This document shows positions 52,024-62,122 of a stretch of 64,000 nt of DNA, piece after piece. The position numbers were made by a program, and so were the translations under genes. A model generated the notes under the pieces. It searched no databases and was not told the DNA's origin. It saw only the letters and a list, made by a program, of their open reading frames with translations. This stretch comes from [Mycobacterium] stephanolepidis (GTDB taxonomy: Bacteria > Actinomycetota > Actinomycetes > Mycobacteriales > Mycobacteriaceae): contig NZ_AP018165.1 in NCBI RefSeq assembly GCF_002356335.1, forward strand, positions 2,728,001-2,792,000. The letters run 5' to 3'. The stretch's first letter is position 1. Every line of letters starts with the position of its first letter.

Positions 52024-52842
52024 TCAGCGCAGAGCGGCGGCCATCGCCGCACGTGGTGCGGGCTGCCCGGTGAACAGCTCTACCTGAGTGAATGCCTGGT
52101 TGAGCAGCATCTCCAAACCGCCGACCACCGCTGCTCCCCGATCGCGTGCCGCGGCCGCCAGCTCGGTGGGCCACGGGTGATAGATAACGTCGAGAATCGC
52201 CGGGGCCGCGGCCAGGGAGTCCGAATAGGGTGCCGCCGCGTCCGCGGGCACAGTGCTCACCAGCACGCCGGATGATGCGCACACCGAGGACAGTGCCGCG
52301 TCCTCGAAATCAATCACCGAGGTCTGCAGACCCACTCGCCGCGCCAGCTCGAGAGCTCCGCGTGCCCGAGCCGCGTCGCGGGCCACCACCGTCAGGGACT
52401 GGATACCCATTGCCGCCAGCGCCACGATGGCCGGCCGCGCGGTACCGCCGGCGCCGACGATCACCGCCGCCCGCTCCGAGGGTTCGATTCCCGCACCGCG
52501 CAGCGCTCCGGATACCCCATCGACGTCGGTGTTGTCGGCATGCCAACCGTCATCCGTGCGCACCAGGGTGTTGGCCGCACCGATCAACCGCGCACGCTCG
52601 GTGCAACTCGACGCCGACTCCAAGGCGGCGAACTTGCCGGGCATCGTCACCGAGAAACCCACCCAATCGGGCCCGGCGCCGCCCACCACATCGGGCAGCT
52701 GCTCGGCCGTGCACTCGATGCGTTCATAGGTCCAGCCGGTCAGCCCCAGCGCGCGATAGGCCGCCAGGTGTAGATCGGGTGAGCGCGAATGCCCAATCGG
52801 TGAGCCGAGCACCGCGGCGCGGCGAACCTCAGCCGCGCTCAT
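52024..52842 (-). CDS. aroE: Shikimate dehydrogenase
   Basis: It reduces 3-dehydroshikimate with NADPH. The 272-residue protein begins with AAVLGSPIGHSRSPDLHLAAY (shikimate-binding Ser pair). It carries the catalytic Lys in FSVTMPGKFAAL, the Asp in GWHADNTDVDG and the nucleotide loop VGAGGTARPAIVAL. It is separate from the other aro genes (47.6-48.8 kb and earlier) and follows mltG by 18 nt. The order alaS-ruvX-mltG-aroE matches that of M. tuberculosis. Confidence 0.95.
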   Translation of the reverse strand: MSAAEVRRAAVLGSPIGHSRSPDLHLAAYRALGLTGWTYERIECTAEQLPDVVGGAGPDWVGFSVTMPGKFAALESASSCTERARLIGAANTLVRTDDGWHADNTDVDGVSGALRGAGIEPSERAAVIVGAGGTARPAIVALAAMGIQSLTVVARDAARARGALELARRVGLQTSVIDFEDAALSSVCASSGVLVSTVPADAAAPYSDSLAAAPAILDVIYHPWPTELAAAARDRGAAVVGGLEMLLNQAFTQVELFTGQPAPRAAMAAALR

Positions 52843-52860
52843 GCTCGTCGCCCGGGAGGC

Positions 52861-54147
52861 TCATCGCGCACTGTCCAGAATGCCGTTCTTCTTGGCCAGC
52901 TCGATGTTGGCCAAATGCTCGTTGTAGTCGGCCGTGAACAACGTGGTGCCCTCGGCGTCGATCGTGACGAAGTACAGCCAGTCCCCCGGCTCCGGATGCT
53001 CGGCCGCCTGAAGTGCCTCGGGGCTCGGCGAAGAGATCGGGGTGGCCGGGAGCCCCTGCGACACATAGGTATTCCAGAGTGTCTTGCGCTCGCGGTCGTC
53101 ATCGGTGGTCGCGACTTCTTGGCGGTCCAACGGGTAGTTCACCGTGGAGTCGAATTCCAGCTTCTGATGCTTGGCCAGCCGGTTGTAGACCACCCGCGCC
53201 ACCTTCGCGAAGTCGCGAGGTTTGGCCTCCCGCTGCAGCAGCGAGGCCACCACCAGCACTTCATAGGGCGACAATCCGGCCGCATCGGCCTGCAGTAATC
53301 CCAGCTGCTGGTACTGGTCGCTGCTCTCGCGGATGAGGGAGGCCAGAATCTGCTCCGGCTCGGCCATCGGGTCGAAGTCCCATCGCCCGGCGGCGATCAG
53401 TCCCTCGAGGCGGCGATGGTCGTCGCGCACGGCATTGACGCCGTTGGACGCCCACTGCGGGACCGACAGCTCGGCCTGCGAAGCCGTCGTGGCGGCCTGC
53501 CGTAAGTCCGAAGCGGCCACGCAATGCTTGTCCCCGTCCAGGTCCACACACGAAGCACGCGCGATGAGGGTGAAGATGCCCTCGGTGACCGCGCCATTGG
53601 CCACCGCGGAGACGTCGTCGAGCTGACGGCCCTCGGGGATGACGAGCAGACCGACACGGTTGTCTTGTTCGGCCAGACGCGCGACGGCGTCCTTGCCGGG
53701 AATCTTGGTGCGCAGCTTGTAGAAGCCGGGCTGGATCGCGGCGATGGCCTGATTGCCCTGCGCCGCATCGGTGAACGCGCTCGGAGTGGCCACCACTCCC
53801 TCGTCCTTCAGCCGCTGTCCGATGACCTTGGTGGTGTCGCCGCGATGCACCTCGAACACGAAGTCCTTGACCCCGGAGCCCGAGTAGTCGGTGACGGGAG
53901 CGTCGGCACCGAAGAGGCTGTCCCACAGCTTGGCTCCGCCGACAACGGCAGCGACGGTGATGATGACAACCAGCGCCAGGCCCGCCAGTCCGGCGTTGCG
54001 GCGACGCCGCGCCGCCGCCCTGCGGCGCGCCCGTTCGCGACGGGTCTCGCGAGGACGCGGACCCACCGCCACCGGGACGGCCCGGCGACCGCCGCCCCAG
54101 TCGTCGTCGGGCTCCTGGCGATCGTCCCAATCGCGCCAGTCGCTCAA
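52861..54147 (-). CDS. mltG: Endolytic peptidoglycan transglycosylase MltG (YceG-like)
   Basis: It cuts nascent glycan strands at the membrane and so sets chain length. The 428 residues have a basic cytosolic N terminus (about 1-50, [16 protein letters not shown]), one transmembrane helix (about 52-75) and an extracytoplasmic LysM-like then YceG domain. The catalytic Glu lies in [11 protein letters not shown], and the family segments [12 protein letters not shown] and [21 protein letters not shown] are present. The start overlaps the ruvX stop by 4 nt. Confidence 0.94.
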   Translation of the reverse strand: MSDWRDWDDRQEPDDDWGGGRRAVPVAVGPRPRETRRERARRRAAARRRRNAGLAGLALVVIITVAAVVGGAKLWDSLFGADAPVTDYSGSGVKDFVFEVHRGDTTKVIGQRLKDEGVVATPSAFTDAAQGNQAIAAIQPGFYKLRTKIPGKDAVARLAEQDNRVGLLVIPEGRQLDDVSAVANGAVTEGIFTLIARASCVDLDGDKHCVAASDLRQAATTASQAELSVPQWASNGVNAVRDDHRRLEGLIAAGRWDFDPMAEPEQILASLIRESSDQYQQLGLLQADAAGLSPYEVLVVASLLQREAKPRDFAKVARVVYNRLAKHQKLEFDSTVNYPLDRQEVATTDDDRERKTLWNTYVSQGLPATPISSPSPEALQAAEHPEPGDWLYFVTIDAEGTTLFTADYNEHLANIELAKKNGILDSAR

Positions 54148-54644
54148 CGCGTGCCCCCTTCACTGCCGCACCGGCGACGCTGCTCAAGCCAATCCTGCAG
54201 AATGGCCACCGCTGCCGCCTGGTCGATGATGCCGCGCTGCTGACGAGACCGTACTCCTGCCTCACGCAGGGAACGCTGGGCGGTAGTAGTAGTGAAACGC
54301 TCGTCTACTAAGCGCACCGGCACGGGCGCGATTCGCTCACTCAGCTCGCGGGCGAACCCGGCGGCATCGCGCGCCGAGGCCCCCGTACCTTCACGCAGGT
54401 TGCGCGGCAGGCCGACAACGACCTCTACCACGCCCAGCTCCTCGACCAATTCCACGATGCGGCGAAAATCACTGTCTTCCTTGTTATCCCGCGCAACCGT
54501 TTCGACCGGGGTGGCAAGAATTCCGTCGGGGTCGCACGATGCGACCCCGATTCTGACGGTGCCTACGTCCACGCCGAGACGACGGCCTCGGCCCGGATCG
54601 TCGGGGCCTGGACGATCAGGGACAGGAGCTTCGCTATCGGGCAC
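54144..54644 (-). CDS. ruvX: Holliday-junction-resolvase-like protein RuvX/YqgF
   Basis: A 166-residue RNase-H-fold nuclease involved in 16S rRNA maturation or recombination. Motifs are [19 protein letters not shown] (first Asp, about 21-39), [19 protein letters not shown] and [16 protein letters not shown] (acidic residues). The GTG start lies 5 nt beyond the alaS stop. The N-terminal 18 residues are acidic and proline-rich. It is translated between alaS and mltG. Confidence 0.94.
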   Translation of the reverse strand: MPDSEAPVPDRPGPDDPGRGRRLGVDVGTVRIGVASCDPDGILATPVETVARDNKEDSDFRRIVELVEELGVVEVVVGLPRNLREGTGASARDAAGFARELSERIAPVPVRLVDERFTTTTAQRSLREAGVRSRQQRGIIDQAAAVAILQDWLEQRRRCGSEGGTR

Positions 54645-54649
54645 TCGGT

Positions 54650-57337
54650 TCAGGCCTGGCGGATCTGTTCACGCAGCGCCCGCAGTGCCGCGTCAATGCC
54701 GGAGGGGTCCTTACCGGAACCCTGTGCCGTGTCGGACTTACCGCCGCCTCGACCGTCCACGGCCGATCCGATGGCACCCACGAGGTCGTTGGCGCGCAGC
54801 CCCGCATCTTGAGCGGCCTGGTTGACCGACACCACGAAGGGCACCGAGCCCTCGCCCGCTGCGATCAGCGCGACCACGGCGGGGTCACTGCCGAGCCGAC
54901 CCCGAATGTCTCCGATCAGGCTGCGCAGATCACCGGCGCCGGTGCCATCGGGCAGCCGGTGCGCCACCACGGTGACGGTGCCGGCCGACGTGCTCAGGCG
55001 TTCCGCGTTGTCCACCAATGTCGAAATGGAGGCCTTCACTGAGGCCAAACGTGTTTGTTCCAACTCCTTTTCGGCGACCTTGAGCCGCTCCACCAGAGTG
55101 GCGACCCGGGCGGCAACCTCGTCAGAGGGCACCTTCAGGCTCGAGGACAGCGCGGCCATCAAGGCACGTTCCTTCGAGAGGTACCGGAATGCGTCCAGGC
55201 CGACGTAGGCCTCCACGCGGCGCACACCCGAGCCCACCGAAGCCTCTCCCAGCAGCGTCACGGGTCCGATTTGGGAGGAGTTCGCGACGTGGGTGCCACC
55301 GCACAACTCGAGCGAGAACGGGCCGCCGATGTCGACGACGCGCACGTTGTCTCCGTAGTTCTCACCGAACAGCGCCATCGCGCCCATGGCCTTGGCCTTG
55401 TCCAAATCGGTGATGAAGGTGTTGACGGGGTAGTTGGCCTCGACCGCCTTGTTGGCGACGTCCTCAACCTCTTGCCGCTGCGCCTCCGAGAGCGCGCCCT
55501 GCCAGCTGAAGTCGAAACGCAGGTATCCGGGCCGGTTGAGCGAACCTGCCTGAACGGCGTTGGGCCCCAGCACTTGCCGCAGTGCGGCGTGCACCATGTG
55601 CGTACCCGAGTGGCCCTGGGTGGCGCCGTGGCGCCACTGCGGATCCACCGAGGCCACCACCTGATCACCCTCGACGAACTCACCGGATTCCACCGTGACC
55701 TTGTGCACGAACAGGGTTTTGGCGATCTTCTGGACATCGGAGACCTTTGCCTGCGATGTCGCGTTGGTCCCGTCGCCGCGAATGGATCCGATATCGGCGA
55801 TCTGGCCGCCCGATTCTGCGTAGAGCGGGGTGCGGTCCAATACGATTTCCGCTTCGGTGCCCACTGAGGCAACCGGCACCCGGGCACCGTCGACAAAGAT
55901 GCCCAGAATCGTTGCTTGCGAATCTAATTCGTCGAAGCCGGTGAATTCCGTGGGTCCCGCGTCAACAAGCTCGCGGTACGCCGTGAGGTCCGCGTGAGCA
56001 TGCTTGCGTGCTGCGGCGTCGGCCTTGGCGCGCTGCCGCTGCTCGTTCATCAGCTCACGGAAGCCGTTCTCGTCCACCGAAAGCCCGGCCTCGGCCGCCA
56101 TTTCGAGGGTGAGCTCGATGGGGAATCCATAGGTGTCGTGCAGGGTGAACGCATCGCTACCCGAGAGCGTGGCCTTTCCGGCCGTCTTCGTCTTGTCCGC
56201 GGCATCCTCGAACAGCTTCGAACCGGAGGCCAGGGTCCGGTTGAAGGCGGTCTCCTCGGCGACGGCGATTCTGCTGATGCGTTCGAAGTCGGTCACCAAC
56301 TCGGGGTACGACGGGCCCATCTCGTCACGCACCACGGCCATCAGCTCGCCCATCATGGGCTTTTCGACGCCAAGCAACTTGGTGGAGCGGATGATCCGGC
56401 GCAGCAGGCGGCGCAGCACATAGCCGCGGCCCTCGTTGCCGGGGCTTACCCCGTCGCCGATGATGATCCCCGCCGTGCGGGCGTGGTCGCCGATGACGCG
56501 ATAGCGCACGTCGTCCTCGTGGCTGCCCTGCCCGTACCCGCGCGGGGCAACTGCTGCCACACAGTCGATGACGGGGCGCACCAGGTCGGTTTCGTAGACG
56601 TTGTCGACACCCTGCAGCAGACATGCGATGCGCTCAACACCCATGCCGGTATCGATGTTCTGGCGCGGCAGCGGGCCGAGTATCTCGAAGTCGGTCTTGG
56701 AGGTCCCCTCGCCACGCTCGTTCTGCATGAACACGAGATTCCAGATCTCGATGTAGCGGTCCTCGTTGGCCTCCGGGCCACCTTCGATGCCGTATTCGGG
56801 GCCGCGGTCGTAGTAGATCTCCGAGCAGGGACCGCAGGGACCGGGGATGCCCATGGACCAGTAGTTGTCGGCCATGCCGCGGCGCTGGATCCGGTCCAGC
56901 GGAAGCCCGGCGATGTCCTGCCACAGTCCGATGGCCTCGTCGTCGTCGAGATAGACGGTGGCCCACAGCTTCTCCGGGTCGAAGCCGTAACCACCTTCGG
57001 AGAGCGGATTGGTCAGCAGCGTCCAGGCAAGCCGTATCGCCTCGCTCTTGAAGTAGTCGCCGAAGGAGAAATTCCCGGCCATCTGGAAGAACGTGTTGTG
57101 CCGGGTGGTGATGCCCACCTCATCGATGTCCGGGGTGCGAATGCACTTCTGGACACTGGTGGCCGTGTTGTACGGCGGCGTGCGCTGCCCCAAGAAGAAG
57201 GGCACGAACTGGACCATGCCGGCGTTGACGAACAGCAGGTTGGGGTCGTCGAGGATCACCGAAGCGCTCGGTACCTCGGTGTGACCGGCCTTCACGAAGT
57301 GGTCCAGGAATCGCTTCCGGATCTCGTGTGTCTGCAT
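54650..57337 (-). CDS. alaS: Alanyl-tRNA synthetase
   Basis: It charges tRNA-Ala. The 895 residues contain the class II catalytic core (about 1-460, [19 protein letters not shown]; motif 2 region [20 protein letters not shown]), and the editing domain with [16 protein letters not shown] and [13 protein letters not shown] (zinc His/Cys). The C-terminal coiled and DHHA1 domain includes [15 protein letters not shown]. The start at 57337 has AAGGACGAC upstream. It heads alaS-ruvX-mltG-aroE. No T-box leader is visible in the 195-nt upstream spacer. Confidence 0.97.
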   Translation of the reverse strand: MQTHEIRKRFLDHFVKAGHTEVPSASVILDDPNLLFVNAGMVQFVPFFLGQRTPPYNTATSVQKCIRTPDIDEVGITTRHNTFFQMAGNFSFGDYFKSEAIRLAWTLLTNPLSEGGYGFDPEKLWATVYLDDDEAIGLWQDIAGLPLDRIQRRGMADNYWSMGIPGPCGPCSEIYYDRGPEYGIEGGPEANEDRYIEIWNLVFMQNERGEGTSKTDFEILGPLPRQNIDTGMGVERIACLLQGVDNVYETDLVRPVIDCVAAVAPRGYGQGSHEDDVRYRVIGDHARTAGIIIGDGVSPGNEGRGYVLRRLLRRIIRSTKLLGVEKPMMGELMAVVRDEMGPSYPELVTDFERISRIAVAEETAFNRTLASGSKLFEDAADKTKTAGKATLSGSDAFTLHDTYGFPIELTLEMAAEAGLSVDENGFRELMNEQRQRAKADAAARKHAHADLTAYRELVDAGPTEFTGFDELDSQATILGIFVDGARVPVASVGTEAEIVLDRTPLYAESGGQIADIGSIRGDGTNATSQAKVSDVQKIAKTLFVHKVTVESGEFVEGDQVVASVDPQWRHGATQGHSGTHMVHAALRQVLGPNAVQAGSLNRPGYLRFDFSWQGALSEAQRQEVEDVANKAVEANYPVNTFITDLDKAKAMGAMALFGENYGDNVRVVDIGGPFSLELCGGTHVANSSQIGPVTLLGEASVGSGVRRVEAYVGLDAFRYLSKERALMAALSSSLKVPSDEVAARVATLVERLKVAEKELEQTRLASVKASISTLVDNAERLSTSAGTVTVVAHRLPDGTGAGDLRSLIGDIRGRLGSDPAVVALIAAGEGSVPFVVSVNQAAQDAGLRANDLVGAIGSAVDGRGGGKSDTAQGSGKDPSGIDAALRALREQIRQA

Positions 57338-57532
57338 GTCGTCCTTGCGTGTAGCTGGGGAATGTGACCGGACCACCCTACCGGTGTGTCCACCTACCGC
57401 CGGTATACGCCAAGGTCACCGGGCACCGCCACCAGGTATCTGCTCCGTCACAATTCACCGAGCTAACCGTGAACAGTCCCTCCACATGGACAGACGGGCT
57501 CCGGTTTGCCTCGCAGCAATTGCGGTCCGGCG

Positions 57533-57856
57533 CTAGCCGTACGGGGCGTCGCGGATCGAGCTGTCGACGGCTCCGCCGATCGGCGCGGTTGCCAGCCCGG
57601 TGAACGGCCCCAGGAACGGGCTCAACAGGATGCCGGCCCCGGCCTCGGCGGCATTACCGGCGGCTCCCGCGCCCACATCGCGGCCGTACTGCTCCACCCA
57701 CGGATCAACCGGTGCAGGTGGCGGCGGGCCTGGATCTTCGAGGATCGGCTCGGGTCCCGGATCGGGTTCCGGATCTGCCCACGCCGCGCCGGGCGCTGTC
57801 ATCACGGCGAGCGATGCCAGTAGTCCGCCCACGGCCACACGCATACGTAACGCCAT
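57533..57856 (-). CDS. Small secreted protein of unknown function
   Basis: The 107-residue protein has a signal peptide (hydrophobic 8-25, cleavage near AWA), then a proline- and acid-rich segment (DPEPDPGPEPILEDPGPPPP) and a short Gly/Ala-rich C-terminal part. No domain is recognised. Start at 57856 is chosen since it begins the signal peptide; CATACT six nucleotides upstream could be a weak leaderless -10, or GAGGG a close ribosome site. It lies upstream of alaS on the same strand and downstream of rarA. Confidence 0.65.
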   Translation of the reverse strand: MALRMRVAVGGLLASLAVMTAPGAAWADPEPDPGPEPILEDPGPPPPAPVDPWVEQYGRDVGAGAAGNAAEAGAGILLSPFLGPFTGLATAPIGGAVDSSIRDAPYG

Positions 57857-57933
57857 GCCCTCAGTATGCCGAGTGTGCGATTTGTGTCGATTTTCTAGCC
57901 AGGACCGACAGGATCCGCACACTCGATCACGAC

Positions 57934-59286
57934 TCAGCGCTTCAGCCCACGCCGAATGATGGCGCGCAGCTTGTCCAGCCGCGATCCGATCTCGCGCTCG
58001 GTGCCGTGATCGGTGGGCTGGTAGTAGTCGGCTCCGACCAGCTCATCGGGCGGGTACTGCTGTGCCACCACCCCGTCGCGGTCGTTATGCGGGTACACGT
58101 AGCCGACGGCATTGCCGAGTTTGGCCGCCCCGCTGTAATGGCCGTCACGCAGATGCGGCGGCACCAGCCCGGCCTTGCCCGCGCGAATGTCGCCCATCGC
58201 CGCCCCCAGTGCCGCCGGCACCGCCCCCGACTTGGGCGCGGTCGCGAGGTGGATGGTGGCGTGAGTGAGCGTCAGCTGCGCCTCCGGCATCCCGATCAGT
58301 TGCACCGTCTGGGCCGCCGCCACCGCCACCGGCAATGCGCTGGGATCGGCCATCCCGACATCCTCACTGGCCAGGATCATCAGTCGCCGGGCGATGAAGC
58401 GCGGGTCCTCCCCCGCGATCAGCATCCGCGCCAGATAATGCAGCGCGGCATCCACATCGGACCCGCGGATCGATTTGATGAAGGCACTGACCACGTCGTA
58501 ATGCTGATCACCGTCACGGTCGTAGCGCACGGCAGCGCGGTCCACCGACTGCTCCACCACCTCGACGGTCATGGTGCCTCCGGCCCCTCCCGCGGTCTCC
58601 GCGGCGACCTCCAGGGCAGTCAGCGCGCGTCGTGCGTCGCCTGCGGCGAGCTGCGCCAGCAGGCTCAGCGCCTCGGGATCCACGGCCACCGCACCGCCGA
58701 GCCCGCGCTCGTCGGCGATAGCACGCGTGAGTACTTCCCGAATATCGTTGTCGCCCAATGGCTGCAGCTGAAGGATCAGCGAGCGCGAGAGCAGCGGCGC
58801 CACCACGGAAAAGGAGGGATTCTCGGTGGTAGCAGCGACCAACAGCACCACTCGGTTCTCCACGGCCGCAAGCAGGGCGTCCTGCTGGGTCTTGGAGAAC
58901 CGGTGCACCTCGTCGATGAAGAGCACCGTCTGGCGGCCATGGACAGCTGCGCGGCGCGCATCATCGATGACGGCCCGCACTTCTTTGACTCCGGCGGACA
59001 ACGCGGACAGCGCCTCGAATCGGCGCCCGGTGGCACCCGAAATCAAGGATGCGAGAGTGGTTTTCCCCGTGCCCGGAGGTCCGTACAGGATGACCGAGGC
59101 CGCACCCGAGCCGTCCACGAGACGGCGCAACGGCGAACCCTGTTTGAGCAGGTGCCCCTGCCCCACCACTTCATCGAGCGTGGCAGGACGCATCCGGACG
59201 GCCAGGGGCGCGTTGGGCGGCACCCCGGCATCCGCGGGGGTGGACTCGAAAGCGCCCCCGGGCACGTCGAACAGGCTGTCTGACAC
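57934..59286 (-). CDS. rarA: Replication-associated recombination protein A (RarA/MgsA)
   Basis: The AAA+ ATPase of the clamp-loader class acts at stalled forks. The 450 residues show Walker A in [16 protein letters not shown] (about 67-82), Walker B in [16 protein letters not shown], sensor 1 [10 protein letters not shown] and the C-terminal MgsA tetramer domain ([28 protein letters not shown]). GTG start at 59286. It is 77 nt upstream of the small secreted-protein gene and 31 nt downstream of the DUF3097 gene. Confidence 0.95.
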   Translation of the reverse strand: MSDSLFDVPGGAFESTPADAGVPPNAPLAVRMRPATLDEVVGQGHLLKQGSPLRRLVDGSGAASVILYGPPGTGKTTLASLISGATGRRFEALSALSAGVKEVRAVIDDARRAAVHGRQTVLFIDEVHRFSKTQQDALLAAVENRVVLLVAATTENPSFSVVAPLLSRSLILQLQPLGDNDIREVLTRAIADERGLGGAVAVDPEALSLLAQLAAGDARRALTALEVAAETAGGAGGTMTVEVVEQSVDRAAVRYDRDGDQHYDVVSAFIKSIRGSDVDAALHYLARMLIAGEDPRFIARRLMILASEDVGMADPSALPVAVAAAQTVQLIGMPEAQLTLTHATIHLATAPKSGAVPAALGAAMGDIRAGKAGLVPPHLRDGHYSGAAKLGNAVGYVYPHNDRDGVVAQQYPPDELVGADYYQPTDHGTEREIGSRLDKLRAIIRRGLKR

Positions 59287-59317
59287 GTCTCAGGCTTACC
59301 ACGTCGGACCGACGGGT

Positions 59318-60160
59318 TCAGCCCGCCGGTTGGGTGACGAAATCGATGAGCTCCTCAACACGGCCGATCAGGGCCGGCTCCAGGTCGGTCCAGGTGCGCA
59401 CCTTGCCGCGGATCCGGCGCCAGGCCTCGGCGATCTCGGTCTGGCTGCCGTGCGGCCAGCCAAGCGCCTGGCAGATGCCGTGCTTCCACTCGATGTCCCG
59501 CGGCACGGTGGGCCAGGCATGCAGGCCGATCCGAGCGGGCTTGACCGCTTGCCAGATGTCGACGAACGGATGCCCCACCACCAGGGTGTGCTCGCCATAG
59601 GGACCCTTTTGCACCGTTTCGGCGATACGTGACTCCTTCGACCCCTTCACGAGGTGGTCGACCAGAACTCCGAGGCGACGGCCCGGTCCCGGCTGGAATT
59701 CCTTCACGATGGCGGCCAAGTCATCCACCCCGCCGAGGTACTCGACGACCACACCTTCGACGCGCAGGTCGTGACCCCACACCTGCTCGACGAGTTCGGC
59801 GTCGTGACGGCCCTCGACGTAGATCCGACTGGCCAACGCTGTGCGCGCCTTGAGCCCGTGGACGGCAACCGATCCCGATGCGCTCCGGGTCGCTGCGGTC
59901 GGGGTGTGCCGCAACGGCTCCTTGAGGATGACCGGCTTACCGTCGATGAGGTATCCCGGACCGACCGGAAAGCCACGAACACGGCCGTGCCGGTCTTCGA
60001 GGTCCATCCGCCCGTACTCGATGCGCACCACCGCGCCCACAAAACCCGTCTGGGCATCCTCCACGACCAAGCCCTTTATCGCCGCTACCTCGGTGGATTG
60101 CGGACGCCGGGGAGCATGCGGGTTGTTGGACAAGATGTCGGTGCCATAGCGATCAGCCAC
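59318..60160 (-). CDS. DUF3097 family protein
   Basis: The 280-residue cytosolic protein matches the actinobacterial DUF3097 family over its length. Recognisable segments are VADRYGTDIL at the start, LVVEDAQTGFVGAVVRIEYG, RIYVEGRHDAELVEQVWGHDLR (Toprim-like acidic strand) and LVVGHPFVDIWQAVKP. The Toprim resemblance suggests nucleic-acid work, but no function is established to my knowledge. GTG at 60160 is preferred because TACGAT lies six nucleotides upstream; an ATG at 60190 is in frame but less family-like. Confidence 0.85.
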   Translation of the reverse strand: MADRYGTDILSNNPHAPRRPQSTEVAAIKGLVVEDAQTGFVGAVVRIEYGRMDLEDRHGRVRGFPVGPGYLIDGKPVILKEPLRHTPTAATRSASGSVAVHGLKARTALASRIYVEGRHDAELVEQVWGHDLRVEGVVVEYLGGVDDLAAIVKEFQPGPGRRLGVLVDHLVKGSKESRIAETVQKGPYGEHTLVVGHPFVDIWQAVKPARIGLHAWPTVPRDIEWKHGICQALGWPHGSQTEIAEAWRRIRGKVRTWTDLEPALIGRVEELIDFVTQPAG

Positions 60161-60166
60161 CCGGCG

Positions 60167-60172
60167 ATCGTA
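60167..60172 (-). promoter_or_regulatory. Leaderless -10 element of the DUF3097 gene
   Basis: On the reverse strand TACGAT ends six nucleotides before the GTG at 60160. Confidence 0.55.
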
Positions 60173-60371
60173 GGAATGCGTCGAGATCACATCGCGTTAC
60201 GACGCGCCCGTGTGATTAGACCGTGACCGGGACCGCGTGAGTGTGGGTGCAGGTGGCCACCACCGAATCGGCGTTCTTCGACCGGCGGGCGCACGGTGGA
60301 GAGCACCGGCAAGTCGCGCAGCGTACACCGTTCGAAGGCAACTTTCGGTGGACATACTTCATTTGCTGATT

Positions 60372-60377
60372 CATAGT
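60372..60377 (+). promoter_or_regulatory. Possible leaderless -10 element of the MAB_1171c-type gene
   Basis: CATAGT ends seven nucleotides before the ATG at 60385. It deviates from TANNNT at the first position only. Confidence 0.4.
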
Positions 60378-60384
60378 GCACGAG

Positions 60385-61491
60385 ATGGCTATGCGTTGGT
60401 TTTGGGATCACTGCCAAGCGGTTGAGCTTCTGGTCCTTGCCTTTGCCGCACCAGCTGTTCTGTACCGCGGGTGGCGATGGTGGACAGGTAGACCATCGCT
60501 TGCGTTAGCGGCAAGCGCGATTTTTGCAGTGTCCATATGGCCGTGGGCGCTTTGTGACATCGAGCCAATATGGGCGGCGTTATCGCCGGAAGTACAAGCC
60601 TTTCACGCCGCGGGAGGGATCGGCGTCGTAGCATCGGCGAGCGCATGGGTGCTTGTCTTTGAGGCATGCGGTCGGGCCGATCGCACGGTTCGGCGCAAGA
60701 AGATCCAGAGACTCGTTGCGGGAGCGACGATTACGTTCGTAGCCGTTGCAGCGTTGACCGTTTCGACGGTATCAACACCGGGCGGGAGTGACTTCTTCAC
60801 CTACCTGACTGAGCCACGCCGCGACTCACCCAGCCTATTAGCGGCCACTCTTATCGGCCACATCTTTGCCGCCGCCGTGTTAGCCCACCTCGCCCTGCTC
60901 GCGATGCGGCGGATGGACCACACGCCGGCCGGCCAAGGACTGGGCTTGCTTGGAGCGGCCGGCGGTGCTGTCGCGATTGCGGTCGTAACTCGCGGAATCT
61001 GCGCCGAGCTGTTCCAGTGGAATGGGTATTCACCTCCGGCATGGTGTGGGCTAACCGTGCAAACAAGCGCCATCACGACAGGTGCGGTACTTGCCATTTC
61101 GGCCCTGACGTGGCCTCCAGCGGCACTGCGCCGCCAGACGCGCCACACGCTGCGCCGACTTCAGCCCTTACGTGATGCATTGATCGAACTGTTCCCGGGG
61201 CTGGCTCCGCCGCGGCAGTTCGGGGCGGGCCTAACGGCGGTGCCACCGGAATGGATTGACCAAATTCAGGATGGCCTAAGCCTGCTCGCGCAGTACCGCG
61301 ATCTGCCGCGTGAGGCCTCTTCGCCACCAGAAAATCACACGAAACATATTCAGGCAGTTATTGATTGGATCCAGGGACAATCGCCAATAGGCATGAGCAC
61401 CGCATGGCTTCACTCGCCACCACAGCTGACGAACACTGAGTGGATCCAGGTCCTCGCCGACGCATTTATCCCGAGGAACCCAGTTCAATAG
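60385..61491 (+). CDS. MAB_1171c-type putative transporter (seven-helix membrane protein, DUF6545-like)
   Basis: The 368-residue protein has seven predicted transmembrane helices in the first 250 residues: about 12-32, 39-58, 72-92, 108-128, 150-175, 183-205 and 222-243. A cytosolic C-terminal domain of about 120 residues follows, starting with an Arg-rich linker (RRQTRHTLRRLQPLRDALIELFPGL). The pattern matches the actinobacterial MAB_1171c family of unknown function, whose genes often lie by ImmA/IrrE peptidase and XRE regulator genes, as here. Base composition is visibly less GC-rich than in the neighbours, suggesting acquisition. GTG at 60376 or ATG at 60391 are alternative starts. Confidence 0.7.
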   Translation: MAMRWFWDHCQAVELLVLAFAAPAVLYRGWRWWTGRPSLALAASAIFAVSIWPWALCDIEPIWAALSPEVQAFHAAGGIGVVASASAWVLVFEACGRADRTVRRKKIQRLVAGATITFVAVAALTVSTVSTPGGSDFFTYLTEPRRDSPSLLAATLIGHIFAAAVLAHLALLAMRRMDHTPAGQGLGLLGAAGGAVAIAVVTRGICAELFQWNGYSPPAWCGLTVQTSAITTGAVLAISALTWPPAALRRQTRHTLRRLQPLRDALIELFPGLAPPRQFGAGLTAVPPEWIDQIQDGLSLLAQYRDLPREASSPPENHTKHIQAVIDWIQGQSPIGMSTAWLHSPPQLTNTEWIQVLADAFIPRNPVQ

Positions 61492-61508
61492 CCGAGCGCC
61501 AGAACCAT

Positions 61509-62045
61509 TCAGCAGAACATGTCGTCAATGCGCCGCCGAGACGACGGCTCCGCGGCCGCACCCGCTCGTTCCAGACGGCGTAAGACCAGGCCCGCGAAAC
61601 ATTCTGCATCGATTTCCTCATCGGGCCACGCTCGGGTTTCGTCACACGATCGCTGCAGCATGAAGGCCACCAGACCTACCGAGGCAGCCTCCATGTGCGC
61701 TGTCGCGTACTCGGTGATCGCCTGCCCACGGTGACCGAGGACCATATGGCCGAGTTCATGAGCAATAGTCCGCTCTCGCGACAACTCCTCTGATCGGACC
61801 TTCAACACATCCCGGTCCGGGAAAGACAACCACTGCCCAAAAACCCCGACGGGCAACCGCCCGTCCTCGATCGCAATTGGCCTGCCGCGCTGCAGGCCCC
61901 ACATCTCGACGAGCGTCATCAGCGAGGATGTGCCTGCCGGTGCCACAGCGAACACTCCATCGACGGCGGTTCTGATCTCTGCGTTTCTCGACCGGCGTGC
62001 AAGCACACCGAAACGGGATCTGCCTAAACCCCGCCGACTATGCAT
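61509..62045 (-). CDS. ImmA/IrrE-family metallopeptidase
   Basis: The 178-residue protein has the zinc-peptidase motif HELGHMVLGH (about 96-105, HExxH) and a downstream acidic helix DEEIDAECFAGLVLRR that can supply the third ligand. Family members cleave repressors (ImmA of ICEBs1, IrrE/DdrO) or act as toxins. The ATG at 62045 is preferred: TATTTT lies six nucleotides upstream, a leaderless arrangement, while the longer ATG start at 62090 adds a Cys-rich leader of poor quality. It is convergent with the seven-helix gene, 17 nt apart. No XRE partner gene is present in the window. Confidence 0.8.
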   Translation of the reverse strand: MHSRRGLGRSRFGVLARRSRNAEIRTAVDGVFAVAPAGTSSLMTLVEMWGLQRGRPIAIEDGRLPVGVFGQWLSFPDRDVLKVRSEELSRERTIAHELGHMVLGHRGQAITEYATAHMEAASVGLVAFMLQRSCDETRAWPDEEIDAECFAGLVLRRLERAGAAAEPSSRRRIDDMFC

Positions 62046-62051
62046 CCGCAG

Positions 62052-62057
62052 AAAATA
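62052..62057 (-). promoter_or_regulatory. Leaderless -10 element of the metallopeptidase gene
   Basis: On the reverse strand TATTTT ends six nucleotides before the ATG at 62045. Confidence 0.5.
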
Positions 62058-62122
62058 ACAATCCTCGACGCACCCAGCAAGACATGGCATGTCCGCTACG
62101 TCCAGACAGAGACTCTGAGAAC

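Noticed and set aside
57338..57532. A T-box leader in front of alaS
   Set aside because: No T-box core motif or terminator/antiterminator pair is visible in the 195-nt spacer.
60187..60417. A 76-codon reverse open frame upstream of the MAB_1171c-type gene
   Set aside because: It would cover the promoter and start of that gene. It has no domain I recognise, though a decayed gene fragment cannot be fully excluded.
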